From positions 326,151 to 390,150 of the forward strand of contig NZ_MDGT01000003.1 in assembly GCF_001870515.1 (NCBI RefSeq): 64,000 bases of DNA, read 5' to 3'. Within the stretch, counting starts at the first letter, position 1. Each line of letters starts with the position of its first letter. This document shows, one piece after another, positions 10,725 to 20,289 of this stretch. The notes under the pieces are model-generated. The model did not search any database and had not been told where the DNA came from. It saw nothing but the letters and a program-made list of their open reading frames with translations. Source of the DNA: Idiomarina sp. MD25a. Lineage in GTDB: Bacteria; Pseudomonadota; Gammaproteobacteria; Enterobacterales; Alteromonadaceae. A program made the translations under genes and the position numbers.

Positions 10725-11348
10725 ATGGCGGTTGCAGCAAATAAGCGTTCAGTGATGACGTTATATTCCAGCAAGAACGATCTGAAGAGCCACCAAGTTC
10801 GCTTGGTACTAGCAGAGAAAGGTGTCGGGGTAGAAATTAGTTTTGTCAGTGGCGATGAGCGCCCTGAAGATTTAATGCAGTTAAATCCTTATCCTGATGC
10901 GACACCCACTTTGGTGGATCGTGAGCTTGTTCTTTATAACGCTCACATCATTATGGAATATCTCGATGAGCGTTTTCCGCATCCGCCATTGATGCCTGTT
11001 TACCCCGTAGCACGCGGTACAAGCCGCTTAATGATGCACCGCATCGAACGTGATTGGTACACTTTAGCGGATAAGATTATGGCAGGAGATAACCAAGCAC
11101 GCCAAGAACTGCGTGAAGGGATTTTATCTTTAGCACCGATCTTTGCTGATACCCCTTACTTCATGAGTGAAGAGTTCAGTTTAGTCGATTGTTATTTAGC
11201 ACCGCTATTATGGCGCCTACCAAGCTACGGTATTGAACTGACAGGGCAAGGCGCAAAAGATGTAAAAGCTTACATGGTCCGAGTTTTTGAACGCAAGACG
11301 TTTCAAGAATCACTGACCGATGTTGAGCGAGAAATCGCGCGTCTGTAA
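10725..11348 (+). CDS. sspA: SspA, stringent starvation protein A
   Basis: Glutathione S-transferase-fold protein of 207 residues that binds RNA polymerase and acts in stationary-phase and acid-stress gene control. The N-terminal thioredoxin-like half (M-T-L-Y-S-S to about residue 85) and the helical C-terminal half are both present. It does not act as an enzyme in known members. It is followed by sspB after 27 bases, the usual pair downstream of petABC and rplM-rpsI. Confidence 0.94.
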   Translation: MAVAANKRSVMTLYSSKNDLKSHQVRLVLAEKGVGVEISFVSGDERPEDLMQLNPYPDATPTLVDRELVLYNAHIIMEYLDERFPHPPLMPVYPVARGTSRLMMHRIERDWYTLADKIMAGDNQARQELREGILSLAPIFADTPYFMSEEFSLVDCYLAPLLWRLPSYGIELTGQGAKDVKAYMVRVFERKTFQESLTDVEREIARL

Positions 11349-11375
11349 TTCTTTTAACCTTCGATTGGAGCGGTT

Positions 11376-11840
11376 ATGGAATTAAGTGATATGACAGCAA
11401 AGCGTCCCTACCTAATGAGGGCGCTTTACGACTGGATCGTCGACAACCAACTGACGCCTCATTTGGTGGTTGATGCGACTATCGTTGGCACCAAAGTACC
11501 GCAGCAGTTTGTTCAAGATGGACAAATCGTGTTGAATATTTCACCGACTGCAGTGGTCGGTCTGCAACTCATGGATACGGAAGTACGCTTCAATGCACGT
11601 TTTGGTGGTCAACCAATGGAAGTTGTCGTGCCAATGACCGCTGCATTAGCGATATATGCTCGTGAAAACGGCGCAGGGGCAATGTTTGAAGCCGAACCTC
11701 AGTTGGATAAAATGCCACAAGCTGAAGAGTCTGAGGAGACACCTTCGGTGTCCTTGGATACAGTGGAAGGCAATAAATCTGAGCAACCTTCGAGTAAGAG
11801 TTCGAGCAAGAAGAAGCCGAATTTAAAAGTTATCAAATAG
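11376..11840 (+). CDS. sspB: SspB, ClpXP adaptor for ssrA-tagged proteins
   Basis: Protein of 154 residues that delivers ssrA-tagged peptides to ClpXP. The N-terminal substrate-binding domain covers about residues 5-110 and includes R-P-Y-L-M-R-A-L-Y-D-W-I near the start. A disordered acidic and Ser-rich linker leads to a C-terminal ClpX-binding tail ending N-L-K-V-I-K, like the XB motif of E. coli SspB. TGGAG precedes the ATG. Confidence 0.95.
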   Translation: MELSDMTAKRPYLMRALYDWIVDNQLTPHLVVDATIVGTKVPQQFVQDGQIVLNISPTAVVGLQLMDTEVRFNARFGGQPMEVVVPMTAALAIYARENGAGAMFEAEPQLDKMPQAEESEETPSVSLDTVEGNKSEQPSSKSSSKKKPNLKVIK

Positions 11841-11851
11841 CTATTGTCAGT

Positions 11852-11876
11852 AGTAGAGCGCCTAACGCGCTCTACT
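11852..11876. terminator. Shared hairpin between convergent sspB and dolP
   Basis: AGTAGAGCGC and GCGCTCTACT form a 10-bp perfect stem with a CTAAC loop. It lies just after sspB, and its right part overlaps the last codons of dolP on the other strand. There is no strong T run, so termination strength is uncertain. Confidence 0.55.
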
Positions 11877-12446
11877 AAATGCTTTCACCACTTTTTGCAC
11901 ACCATCAATATTCCGCGCAATTTCAACCGCTCTGTCAGCTGCAGAATCATTAACGATACCGAGTAAGAATACTTCACCATTCTCGGTAACTACTTTTACG
12001 TCGGTCGCGTCTACTTGATCGTCGGCAATGAGTTTCATGCGGACACGGCTTGATATCCATGTATCACTCGCCTGAGTGGCTATGCCTGCTTTGCTTGCCA
12101 AACGGATCTGATTGAAAATACGCTCAATACCATTGGTATCCGAAATCACTTCCTCTGCACGAGCCCGTTGTGCATCGGTGTCGACTTGGCCCACCAGCAG
12201 TACCTGCTTACCGTAGCTCACCACTCGGATGCGATAATCTTCCAATTGCTTATCATTACCTAGTTTGGCGTTCGCTTTCATCTCTATTGCTTGGTCATCC
12301 AGTTGCGTACCTAACGTGCGCGGGTCTGTTGCGGATGATACACCGACCGCGGCCGCGCCGACGGCTACAGCTGCACACCCTTGTAGCAACGGGACTGAAA
12401 GCCCGGCAATGAGTAACCAACGAATAGTATGTGTATGACGACTCAT
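11862..12446 (-). CDS. dolP: DolP, outer-membrane lipoprotein with BON domains
   Basis: Lipoprotein of 194 residues with two BON domains (about residues 45-115 and 125-190). E. coli DolP (YraP) localises to division sites and supports outer-membrane integrity and BAM function. The signal ends in the lipobox L-L-Q-G-C with Cys at about residue 24. ATG at 12446 is chosen because AGGAG lies upstream and it gives a normal lipoprotein signal; an in-frame start further upstream would add 15 non-signal residues. It lies 1 base downstream of diaA. Confidence 0.92.
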   Translation of the reverse strand: MSRHTHTIRWLLIAGLSVPLLQGCAAVAVGAAAVGVSSATDPRTLGTQLDDQAIEMKANAKLGNDKQLEDYRIRVVSYGKQVLLVGQVDTDAQRARAEEVISDTNGIERIFNQIRLASKAGIATQASDTWISSRVRMKLIADDQVDATDVKVVTENGEVFLLGIVNDSAADRAVEIARNIDGVQKVVKAFSRAR

Positions 12447-12447
12447 A

Positions 12448-12996
12448 TCAATCGTGCTCCTGAGGGAAAATTGTATTCTCAACCAATTCACTTATACATT
12501 GACTGATTAACAGTTGTTGCTCGAGTACGCGGGATTCGTTTAATGACGGAATCTGCAACTCTAAATCATTGGCACCGAGTAATCCTGAAACCATATCATT
12601 CTGTTGACCCGTAATCGCTACCATAATCATGTTGCGACTGAGCGCAGTTTCCATGGTTTCGATAAGCGCTGAGTCATCACTCTCACGTGTCGCAAACACT
12701 AATAGCAAGTCGCCCGCTTGAGCAAGAGAGGCAACCTGCGCTTGGGCATACTGATTTAGTGCGATGACGGGAAACGCGGGGCGTTCAATCTTATAGCCGA
12801 TATTCATCACACGTGCGAAGTGTTCAGCCAGCATATGGCTGGCACCGCTGCCACAAACGAACAAACGTTGTCCGGCGAGCAAACTGTTGACCAACAGATC
12901 GACACAATCTTCAATATGTTCTGAAAGGCTTTCAATTGCAGAAATCTGCGTTTGAATACTTTCAGTAAATAGCGCCTTAATACGTTCTTCGTTCAT
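12448..12996 (-). CDS. diaA: DiaA/GmhA-like SIS-domain protein, DnaA initiator-associating factor
   Basis: SIS-domain protein of 182 residues. In E. coli DiaA (YraO) forms a tetramer that binds DnaA and promotes timely initiation at oriC. The SIS fold is visible with F-V-C-G-S-G-A-S at about residues 54-61. ATG at 12996 is preferred over one 27 bases upstream because it is preceded by AAGGA and matches the family N-terminus M-N-E-E-R-I. It sits in the yraN-diaA-dolP order seen in enterics. A sedoheptulose-phosphate isomerase annotation is possible but context favours DiaA. Confidence 0.9.
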   Translation of the reverse strand: MNEERIKALFTESIQTQISAIESLSEHIEDCVDLLVNSLLAGQRLFVCGSGASHMLAEHFARVMNIGYKIERPAFPVIALNQYAQAQVASLAQAGDLLLVFATRESDDSALIETMETALSRNMIMVAITGQQNDMVSGLLGANDLELQIPSLNESRVLEQQLLISQCISELVENTIFPQEHD

Positions 12997-12997
12997 A

Positions 12998-13348
12998 CTA
13001 AAAAGCGTCCTTGTACCATTCAATCGTAACCTGGCTATCGTTTATTGTAATAATATCAAAGCGCACCTTTGCGAGGTACTCATTTACTTGTTGTTCGACT
13101 AAAAAGTACTGCGCCGCGCGTCTGATGCGTTGACACTGACGCGTCGTAATTTGCTCTAAAATTGAGGCAAACTCGCTATTTTTGCGTCGCTTAACTTCGA
13201 CAAATATCCAGGTGTCGTGCTCGCGACAAATGATATCGATTTCACCGCAGGGTACACGGTAATTGTGTTGCACAATCGTGAGTCCATGGTTGCGCAAGAA
13301 CCGACTCGCTTGCGACTCACCTTCAATTCCACGTTTTCTGGTAGACAT
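12998..13348 (-). CDS. yraN: YraN, UPF0102 nuclease-fold protein
   Basis: Protein of 116 residues of the UPF0102 family. It carries an endonuclease-like core with G-E-I-D-I-I at about residues 36-41 and V-E-V-K-R-R at about 51-56, the pattern of a PD-(D/E)XK fold. The biological function is not established. Its ATG overlaps the lpoA stop as TAATG, so the two genes are probably translationally coupled. Confidence 0.92.
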   Translation of the reverse strand: MSTRKRGIEGESQASRFLRNHGLTIVQHNYRVPCGEIDIICREHDTWIFVEVKRRKNSEFASILEQITTRQCQRIRRAAQYFLVEQQVNEYLAKVRFDIITINDSQVTIEWYKDAF

Positions 13349-15201
13349 TAGGGCTTGATAACGTTGACCTCTGATGGCGTTAATTTAGCCCAACTCATCT
13401 GCCGATGAATATTATTTAAGTGTATGGAAAGTCGGCCTGTCATGCCACTGATAGATTTTCCTCGCATCCAACGTAACGAGTCGATTTGCTCCAATACCGT
13501 GAGACTATCGTGTCCCATAGCCACTAACCGTGCATCGTTTAAATCCGCATTCGTGTGCAGCTGCAACCACGTATTGATGGCAAATGGCTGCTGGTTTGGC
13601 AGTAAAATAGGCGCTTCGGTGAATACAATACCCCGTAAGTCGTTGTCTCCTTTTTGATTGGTCACACGGTGAATCGCCGAACTGGCAAACACATCGGCCG
13701 GCGGCGCAAAAGGCGACAGGTTCACGTCAATAAAGGGCTTAAGCAGTCGGGCTTGCTCTAGGTTACCTGCAATGTATATTGCATCGACGTCGCTACGACT
13801 GCGCTCTTGCGCATCAACGATAATCTTACCCGCCGCAATTTTTACATTTCTAATACGGTCCGCGCTCGCTGCGACGCCTAACGCATGTTCAACGGCGGAT
13901 TGCATTTCTTCGGTGCTACTATACCAACTACTTTCAACCGTCCGTTCACTATTTGTCGGCCAACTGCGTTTATAGGCATTGACCATTTTAGTCCCGGCAC
14001 CGCTTTTGGCCGCAAAAATGATACTACTTAGTTTCGCTGTTCCCGCGATGTAGTCAGCTGCTTGTGCCGCTTCTGTTTCACTATCTAATGCAAAGGTCAC
14101 ATGACCACTCGGTATGATGACATCATCGGATAACTCAGGTTGGTTTAAGTAAACTTGTGTAACGCCGAGCATCGGTTGTTGAACCCAAGCATTGACATGT
14201 TTTTTCAATAGCGGCCCGATGACGAATTGCTGATCTTGTTCAAGTAGACGGGCTTGCAGTGTGGCTAAGTCTTCTGCTTCAGTATCATAAAAGCGCACGT
14301 GCACATCAGCGAGTTGCGCCGCTGAAGCGATAATACCATCGCGCACGGCTTCGCCTTGTAGTCGATAACTTCCCGACAATGGCAGCAGTACTGAAACTTC
14401 TTTAATAACCTGAAAGTCGTTATGAGTTATGAAACGCTCAACGATTGAACGGGCGTAGTGTTGATTGTAGGCGGTTAGCCATTGCTCCAACGCCTGTTTT
14501 AGATTATCGGCGGATTGCGCCCGGTGAGTGGACTCAATAAGCCGCCACCAACCCGCCAAGCTCGTGCGGTTAGGGCGTTGCGAAGGTAGTTGCTCGCTGC
14601 TCACTTGGCGCGCGACCGACCACAGCGTATCGAGGCTCATATCATTATCGGTTTGATAAGCCTCATCTAAGTAACTCAAGGCTTGCCAATAGTGTTTTTG
14701 CTGCTGATAAGCGTCGGCGACTAACAGCAGGGAGGTACGTTTTAATTGGCGATCGGTGAATTGATTCATAGTCGGTGCAAGCTGTTCAATCACTCGTTGC
14801 CACTCACCACTATGATGATGCCAGCGCGCCAACGACAGCGCGTACAACCGCTTATCTGACGGTCGCATTGTCGTTGGATCAAGCTGCGACAGGATAGCTG
14901 CGCTGCGTTGATAATCGCCTTGATTCTGAAAAGCGAAAGAGGCCTCGACTAACGCCATTTGCTGGCTCGCTGCGTTGCCTTCATTACGCGCTCTTTCGAC
15001 CCACTGCTCGGCGGTCAACGTATCGCCTTTATTTGCAGGTGTAACAACATTTTCATCGACCGGTGAGGTGCTTGGTTGAGTATTGCGCTGAGGTGATTGC
15101 GCACAGCTGATAAGCAAGGCGGTCCCCAAACAAATGATACTCAGTTTAGCGTAGGTCGCTAATGATAAACCTTTAGATTGAATCAATACGTTCACACTCA
15201 C
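13348..15201 (-). CDS. lpoA: LpoA, outer-membrane lipoprotein activator of PBP1a
   Basis: Lipoprotein of 617 residues that reaches through the periplasm to activate the peptidoglycan synthase PBP1a. The lipobox L-L-I-S-C places Cys at about residue 33. The N-terminal half is helical and TPR-like (about residues 60-260). The C-terminal half is a periplasmic-binding-protein-like domain that starts near V-S-V-L-L-P-L-S-G. The called start is GTG, with no strong Shine-Dalgarno visible, so the exact N-terminus is uncertain. It is divergent from rsmI and first in a minus-strand operon with yraN, diaA and dolP. Confidence 0.93.
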   Translation of the reverse strand: MSVNVLIQSKGLSLATYAKLSIICLGTALLISCAQSPQRNTQPSTSPVDENVVTPANKGDTLTAEQWVERARNEGNAASQQMALVEASFAFQNQGDYQRSAAILSQLDPTTMRPSDKRLYALSLARWHHHSGEWQRVIEQLAPTMNQFTDRQLKRTSLLLVADAYQQQKHYWQALSYLDEAYQTDNDMSLDTLWSVARQVSSEQLPSQRPNRTSLAGWWRLIESTHRAQSADNLKQALEQWLTAYNQHYARSIVERFITHNDFQVIKEVSVLLPLSGSYRLQGEAVRDGIIASAAQLADVHVRFYDTEAEDLATLQARLLEQDQQFVIGPLLKKHVNAWVQQPMLGVTQVYLNQPELSDDVIIPSGHVTFALDSETEAAQAADYIAGTAKLSSIIFAAKSGAGTKMVNAYKRSWPTNSERTVESSWYSSTEEMQSAVEHALGVAASADRIRNVKIAAGKIIVDAQERSRSDVDAIYIAGNLEQARLLKPFIDVNLSPFAPPADVFASSAIHRVTNQKGDNDLRGIVFTEAPILLPNQQPFAINTWLQLHTNADLNDARLVAMGHDSLTVLEQIDSLRWMRGKSISGMTGRLSIHLNNIHRQMSWAKLTPSEVNVIKP

Positions 15202-15280
15202 CGCCTAGCAAAATTATCACGTGTTTAAAGTTAAATGATACTATAAGTCGCTACTCGAATTACAACACAACGGAATCACC

Positions 15281-16156
15281 ATGTCACAGCAACAAAGTGA
15301 AAAGTCATCGCAAAGCTTAGGAACGCTATACATTGTGCCAACCCCAATCGGTAACTTGGCGGATATGACGGAGCGAGCGGTGACTACTTTACAGCAGGTT
15401 GATCTTATTGCTGCGGAAGACACACGTCATAGTAGACCGTTATTACAACAATATAATGTCAGTACGCAGGTGTTGTCAGTGCACGAGCACAACGAGAGTA
15501 GTCGAGCGGGACAACTGATTGAAAAGCTGAAGCAGGGCCTAAATATCGCATTGATCAGTGACGCTGGCATGCCGCTCATCAGTGACCCCGGCTATGTGAT
15601 TGTGCGCGAATGTCGCGCAAAGCAGATACCCGTGGTTGCGTTACCAGGTGCCTGTGCTTTTGTAACGGCACTCGCTGGTTCTGGCCTGGCAACGGATAAA
15701 TTTATGTTTGAGGGCTTCCTGCCCGCCAAATCTGCGGCGCGTAAAAAGGCGTTTGCAAACCTAGCCGAGCAAACCCGTTCTGTTGTGTTTTATGAAAGTC
15801 CACACCGGATTGAATCATGCCTTGAAGATATCGCCGAGATCTTGCCAACACGTGATGTGGTATTAGCCCGCGAATTATCAAAGCAATATGAAACCTATTT
15901 GAGCGGAACCGCGGCTGAATTGCTTGTCCAAATGCATGAAGATAGCAACCAAAAGCGCGGTGAGATGGTGTTGATGATCGGTGGTGTCGAGAAGGAAACC
16001 GCGCAGGAAGATCAACCCAACGCTGAGCAGCAACGCGCGGTTACCTTATTAATGCAGCACCTGCCACTGAAAAAAGCAGCCGCGGTGACAGCTGAGCTTT
16101 ATGGCGGCCGCAAAAATGCACTTTACCAATGGGCGATTGCTCAGTCAGACGACTAA
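15281..16156 (+). CDS. rsmI: RsmI, 16S rRNA 2'-O-ribose C1402 methyltransferase
   Basis: S-adenosylmethionine-dependent methyltransferase of 291 residues for the 2'-O position of C1402 of 16S rRNA, acting with RsmH (encoded at 17275) on the same nucleotide. The tetrapyrrole-methylase fold shows P-T-P-I-G-N-L near residue 20, A-E-D-T-R near 46-50 and S-D-A-G-M-P-L-I-S-D-P-G near 91-102. It is divergent from lpoA and followed by the RNase P RNA gene. Confidence 0.96.
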   Translation: MSQQQSEKSSQSLGTLYIVPTPIGNLADMTERAVTTLQQVDLIAAEDTRHSRPLLQQYNVSTQVLSVHEHNESSRAGQLIEKLKQGLNIALISDAGMPLISDPGYVIVRECRAKQIPVVALPGACAFVTALAGSGLATDKFMFEGFLPAKSAARKKAFANLAEQTRSVVFYESPHRIESCLEDIAEILPTRDVVLARELSKQYETYLSGTAAELLVQMHEDSNQKRGEMVLMIGGVEKETAQEDQPNAEQQRAVTLLMQHLPLKKAAAVTAELYGGRKNALYQWAIAQSDD

Positions 16157-16161
16157 AACAT

Positions 16162-16190
16162 TTGTATAGCGTTGCCTAAATGCGTAGAAT
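16162..16190 (+). promoter_or_regulatory. rnpB promoter
   Basis: TTGTAT (16162-16167), a 17-base spacer and TAGAAT (16185-16190) place the transcription start at about 16198, which coincides with the predicted 5' end of the RNase P RNA. Confidence 0.7.
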
Positions 16191-16197
16191 CGCCGCC

Positions 16198-16557
<360 letters not shown>

Positions 16558-16732
16558 CGTCCTTTCTTTATTGACCGTCCCGTCATAACGTCTAATTAAT
16601 TTATAATTATCATTCACTTAACTGATCCCATTATTGTGCTTCTCAAGATCGCTGCTTTTCCTACTAGCACTCAAGCGACTCTTCGATACTAACAAAGCCT
16701 TTGTAAAAGCGTGTTTAGGCGCGTGATAAAAC

Positions 16733-16762
16733 TTGACAGTGGGAATCTTATCTACCTAGACT
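16733..16762 (+). promoter_or_regulatory. Pmra promoter of the division and cell wall cluster
   Basis: A perfect TTGACA (16733-16738), an 18-base spacer and TAGACT (16757-16762) predict a start near 16769. This falls at the first of the MraZ boxes, so MraZ bound there would block initiation. It appears to be the main promoter for the dcw operon. Confidence 0.75.
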
Positions 16763-16768
16763 GTAACA

Positions 16769-16798
16769 TTGTGGGGATTTGTGGATAATTGTGGATCG
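16769..16798 (+). promoter_or_regulatory. MraZ operator: three 10-base direct repeats
   Basis: Three contiguous decamers each begin with TTGTGG: TTGTGGGGAT, TTGTGGATAA and TTGTGGATCG. The exact 10-base period places them on one DNA face. MraZ is known to bind several direct repeats with a GTGG/TGGG core and 10-base spacing upstream of its own gene. The array lies between Pmra and the mraZ ATG at 16817. That MraZ binds here is inference from position and pattern. Confidence 0.8.
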
Positions 16799-16816
16799 CA
16801 ACGATCAGGTGACATC

Positions 16817-17275
16817 ATGTTTCGTGGTGCAACAACAATAAACTTGGACAGTAAAGGACGCTTGGCTATACCCGCCAAGTATCGTCATGCGCTGTCGATC
16901 GACTGTGACGGTAAGATGGTCTGCACCATTGATATCAAACAGCCGTGCCTGTTGTTGTATCCATTGCCAGAATGGCAAGTCATCGAGAAAAAATTGACAC
17001 AGTTATCCAGCATGAACCCCACCGAGCGACGCTTGCAGCGGCTTTTACTGGGCCACGCTGATGATTGTGACATGGATAAAAATGGTCGCTTGCTGATTTC
17101 CTCGCCGCTGCGTTTGCATGCAGGGTTAGAGAAAAAACTGATGCTAGTTGGGCAACTGAATAAATTTGAAATTTGGTCAGAAGAGGCTTGGCAGCAACAG
17201 ATTGCAGAGGATCTCAAGGTCGAGCAAGAAGGTGACTTTGAGTTAAATGAACGACTAGAAGATTTTTCACTTTAA
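16817..17275 (+). CDS. mraZ: MraZ, transcriptional regulator of the dcw cluster
   Basis: Protein of 152 residues with two AbrB/SpoVT-like halves; each carries the family D-x-x-G-R pattern (D-S-K-G-R-L-A near residue 12 and D-K-N-G-R-L-L near 88). MraZ represses its own promoter and affects dcw expression. ATG at 16817 is chosen because M-F-R-G-A is the family N-terminus; an upstream in-frame TTG at 16769 would lie inside the operator repeats. Its stop overlaps the rsmH start as TAATG. Confidence 0.96.
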   Translation: MFRGATTINLDSKGRLAIPAKYRHALSIDCDGKMVCTIDIKQPCLLLYPLPEWQVIEKKLTQLSSMNPTERRLQRLLLGHADDCDMDKNGRLLISSPLRLHAGLEKKLMLVGQLNKFEIWSEEAWQQQIAEDLKVEQEGDFELNERLEDFSL

Positions 17276-18222
17276 TGACTGAACAAAACGCACCGCATAT
17301 TTCAGTTCTCCTCGAGGAGTCCATTCGCGCACTCGTGACGGACCCTGATGGGATCTACATAGACGCCACCTTCGGTCGTGGCGGGCATACGCGTGCGTTA
17401 CTGAACAAACTATCCCCCAAAGGGCGCGTCATTGCCCTCGACCAAGACCCACAGGCAATAGCGTCAGCCCAAGCGCTGGCAGATGATGAGCGCTTCAGTA
17501 TTATCCACACTCCCTTTAGCGATCTCGCGCACATCATTGAACAACAGCAGCTTGCTCACCAAGTCACAGGTATTTTATTCGATCTTGGCGTCTCATCCCC
17601 ACAACTTGATGATGCTGAGCGTGGCTTTAGTTTCATGCGCGACGGACCATTAGATATGCGTATGGATAGCAGTCGTGGCGAAACCGCCGCAGACTGGCTT
17701 AGTTATGCCGAAGAAGATGATATTACCTATGTATTGAAAACCTACGGCGAAGAACGTTTTGCGCGCAAAATTGCTCGAGCAATTGTTCATGATCGGGAGC
17801 AAAAGCCGTTTACTCGAACTCGCCAGTTGGCTGAGCTGATTGGTCGTTTAGTGCCATCGAAAGAAAAGCATAAGCATCCCGCGACACGCAGCTTTCAAGC
17901 GATTCGTATACATGTGAACCGTGAGTTGGAGCAAATCGAGGACGCACTAGAAGCTTCTTTGACTGCGTTAAAAGAGGACGGTCGCTTAGTCGTCATCAGT
18001 TTTCATAGTTTGGAAGATCGCATCGTGAAGCGCTTTATGCGTACTCACAGCCAACCCAAACAGGTTCCAGCTGGATTGCCGATTACTGAGGCCGAACTGA
18101 ATAAAGATCGTCGTTTAGCACTGGAAAGTAAAGCGATTAAACCCAGTGCGGCAGAACTTGAATTGAATCCACGCGCACGTAGCTCGGTGTTACGTATCGC
18201 ACGGAGGCTAGCACATGGTTAA
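17275..18222 (+). CDS. rsmH: RsmH (MraW), 16S rRNA N4-cytosine-1402 methyltransferase
   Basis: Methyltransferase of 315 residues acting on N4 of C1402 of 16S rRNA. Family blocks include H-I-S-V-L-L-E-E-S near the start, [10 protein letters not shown] near residues 29-38 (SAM site), F-D-L-G-V-S-S-P-Q near 102-110 and [10 protein letters not shown] near 240-249. It is the second dcw gene and overlaps ftsL by 8 bases. Confidence 0.97.
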   Translation: MTEQNAPHISVLLEESIRALVTDPDGIYIDATFGRGGHTRALLNKLSPKGRVIALDQDPQAIASAQALADDERFSIIHTPFSDLAHIIEQQQLAHQVTGILFDLGVSSPQLDDAERGFSFMRDGPLDMRMDSSRGETAADWLSYAEEDDITYVLKTYGEERFARKIARAIVHDREQKPFTRTRQLAELIGRLVPSKEKHKHPATRSFQAIRIHVNRELEQIEDALEASLTALKEDGRLVVISFHSLEDRIVKRFMRTHSQPKQVPAGLPITEAELNKDRRLALESKAIKPSAAELELNPRARSSVLRIARRLAHG

Positions 18223-18532
18223 GACACGCTATCCTTCGTTGCCGGTCATGCTGCTACAAGACTTAACGCGCTTCAAATGGGTGATTGCACTCGCGATCGC
18301 GGTGATTGGGTCAGCATTAACCGTGATATACACCGCCCATCAGAATCGCTTGCTGACCAGTGAGCGAGATGAGTTGTTGTCGACACAAGACAGAATCGAT
18401 CGTGAGTGGCGCCACTTGGTGCTCGAACAAACCGCACTGACTGAACATAGTCGTGTCGAACGGATTGCTCAAGAACAACTCGGCATGATCGATGTTGATG
18501 CTAAACACGAGGTGCTAGTGCCATGGCAATAA
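18215..18532 (+). CDS. ftsL: FtsL, bitopic division protein
   Basis: Small division protein of 105 residues with one membrane helix (about residues 22-42) followed by a periplasmic coiled coil. FtsL forms the FtsQLB complex that activates septal peptidoglycan synthesis by FtsW-FtsI. Sequence identity in this family is low; the call rests on topology, length and its position between rsmH and ftsI, with overlaps to both. Confidence 0.93.
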   Translation: MVKTRYPSLPVMLLQDLTRFKWVIALAIAVIGSALTVIYTAHQNRLLTSERDELLSTQDRIDREWRHLVLEQTALTEHSRVERIAQEQLGMIDVDAKHEVLVPWQ

Positions 18533-20289
18533 AGCGCGCACCTAAGAAAAACCAACGTAATGCTAAGAAGCTGAATCCAGCGGGTACGCGCTGGCGCTTT
18601 GTCACCGCGTTGGGCGTGCTGTTTTTCGTGTTCAGCATCTTGGTCGCTCGAGCCGCCTATATTCAGGTGATCAATCCAGAGCAGTACTCCTTACAAGGTG
18701 ACCTGCGTAGTCTGCGTTCCGATAGTTTAGGCGTGCAACGGGGCATGATCGTCGACCGCAATGGGCGCGAGCTCGCGGTGAGTGTTCCGGTAGAAACGGT
18801 TTGGGCCGATCCGAAGCGTATTGCAGAAAGCGGCGCGCTCGCTGATCAGCGCCGCTGGCAAGCGCTTGCGGAAACGTTTCGGATGAATCGAGATGAATTA
18901 ATGGCCAAAGTCGATGACCCCGAACGTCGTTTCGTCTACTTACAGCGTAAAGTATCACCCAGTGAAGCGGACTACGTGCGCCAACTTGGTATTCCGGGCG
19001 TTTACCTAAAAACAGAATCGCGTAGGTATTATCCAACCGGTGAAATTAGTGCACATGTCGTGGGTATTACCAATATCGATGGTCAAGGTCAGGAAGGCCT
19101 TGAACTATTATATGATGACCACTTAACCGGTACTCCCGGTAAGCGAGTTTATCGCAAGGACGCGCAAGGGCGGGTTATTGAGGAAATTAGCCAAACAGAT
19201 GCGCAACCACCTAAACAATTAACACTCAGCATTGACCAGCGGATCCAAGCGACTGCCTATACCGAGCTGAAAAAGGCCGTGCGCTACAATCAGGCAACGT
19301 CGGGTTCGGCTGTTGTGGTCAATGTCAAAACAGGTGAACTGTTGGCTATGGTCAATAGCCCGTCCTACAACCCTAATAATCGTGCGGACTTACAAAGCTT
19401 TAAGATGCGTAACCGGACGATTACCGATGCCTACGAACCCGGTTCTACTGTCAAGCCTTTAGTGGTATTGAGCGCGTTGGAACACGGCACGCATAAAGTC
19501 GGCGATATTATTGATACCAACCCAGGTTGGTTGCGTATCGGTGGTCGTCGCGTGAGTGATCACCGTAACCTAGGCAAATTGTCTCTGACGGAGGTACTGG
19601 AGCACTCGTCTAACGTGGGTGTTACCACTATGGCGCTTGAGCTGGGTGTTGATAGACTGCTCGAAACCTACTTTGATGCTGGGTTTGGTTCCGATACCGG
19701 CGTGTCACTGTTAGGTGAGAGCTATGGACTACTAACGACGCGTCGTCGGTGGTCAGATTTTGAATTGGCAACATTGTCTTATGGTTACGGCTTGTCCGCG
19801 ACCACACTCCAGCTAGCAAAAGCGTATACGATGATTGCTAACGGCGGGCGCGACATGCCATTAACGGTATTTCGTCGCGAATCTAAACCTGAATCTGAAC
19901 AAGTATTCAATCCTGATAATACTCGCGCTGTTATGCACATGATGGAACGCGTCGTTTCTGACGGCACAGCCACCGCAGCGCAAGTACCAGGCTATCGTAT
20001 TGCCGGCAAAACAGGTACCAGCCGCAAAGCCCGTGCCACCGGTGGCTATGGTGACGAATATGTTGCGTTATTTGCCGGAATCGCACCGGCGTCCAATCCT
20101 GAAATTGTGGTCGTTGTCACCATTAATGAGCCCGGAACCGACGACTATTACGGCGGTACTGCAGCGGCACCGGTATTCTCGAGCATTGTGTCGCAGACCA
20201 TGCGACTACTTAATGTTCCACCCGATGACATGACGGCGCAGCCAATGAAAGCCGCAGGTTTTGTAGGAGGTGCAGATGCAACTCCGTGA
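18523..20289 (+). CDS. ftsI: FtsI (PBP3), septal peptidoglycan transpeptidase
   Basis: Class B penicillin-binding protein of 588 residues that crosslinks septal peptidoglycan. It has a short basic cytoplasmic tail, a membrane helix (about 24-46), a pedestal domain and a transpeptidase domain. The catalytic motifs are S-T-V-K at 308-311 (Ser308 nucleophile), S-S-N at 362-364 and K-T-G-T-S at 496-500. It overlaps ftsL by 10 bases and murE by 14. Confidence 0.97.
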   Translation: MAIKRAPKKNQRNAKKLNPAGTRWRFVTALGVLFFVFSILVARAAYIQVINPEQYSLQGDLRSLRSDSLGVQRGMIVDRNGRELAVSVPVETVWADPKRIAESGALADQRRWQALAETFRMNRDELMAKVDDPERRFVYLQRKVSPSEADYVRQLGIPGVYLKTESRRYYPTGEISAHVVGITNIDGQGQEGLELLYDDHLTGTPGKRVYRKDAQGRVIEEISQTDAQPPKQLTLSIDQRIQATAYTELKKAVRYNQATSGSAVVVNVKTGELLAMVNSPSYNPNNRADLQSFKMRNRTITDAYEPGSTVKPLVVLSALEHGTHKVGDIIDTNPGWLRIGGRRVSDHRNLGKLSLTEVLEHSSNVGVTTMALELGVDRLLETYFDAGFGSDTGVSLLGESYGLLTTRRRWSDFELATLSYGYGLSATTLQLAKAYTMIANGGRDMPLTVFRRESKPESEQVFNPDNTRAVMHMMERVVSDGTATAAQVPGYRIAGKTGTSRKARATGGYGDEYVALFAGIAPASNPEIVVVVTINEPGTDDYYGGTAAAPVFSSIVSQTMRLLNVPPDDMTAQPMKAAGFVGGADATP

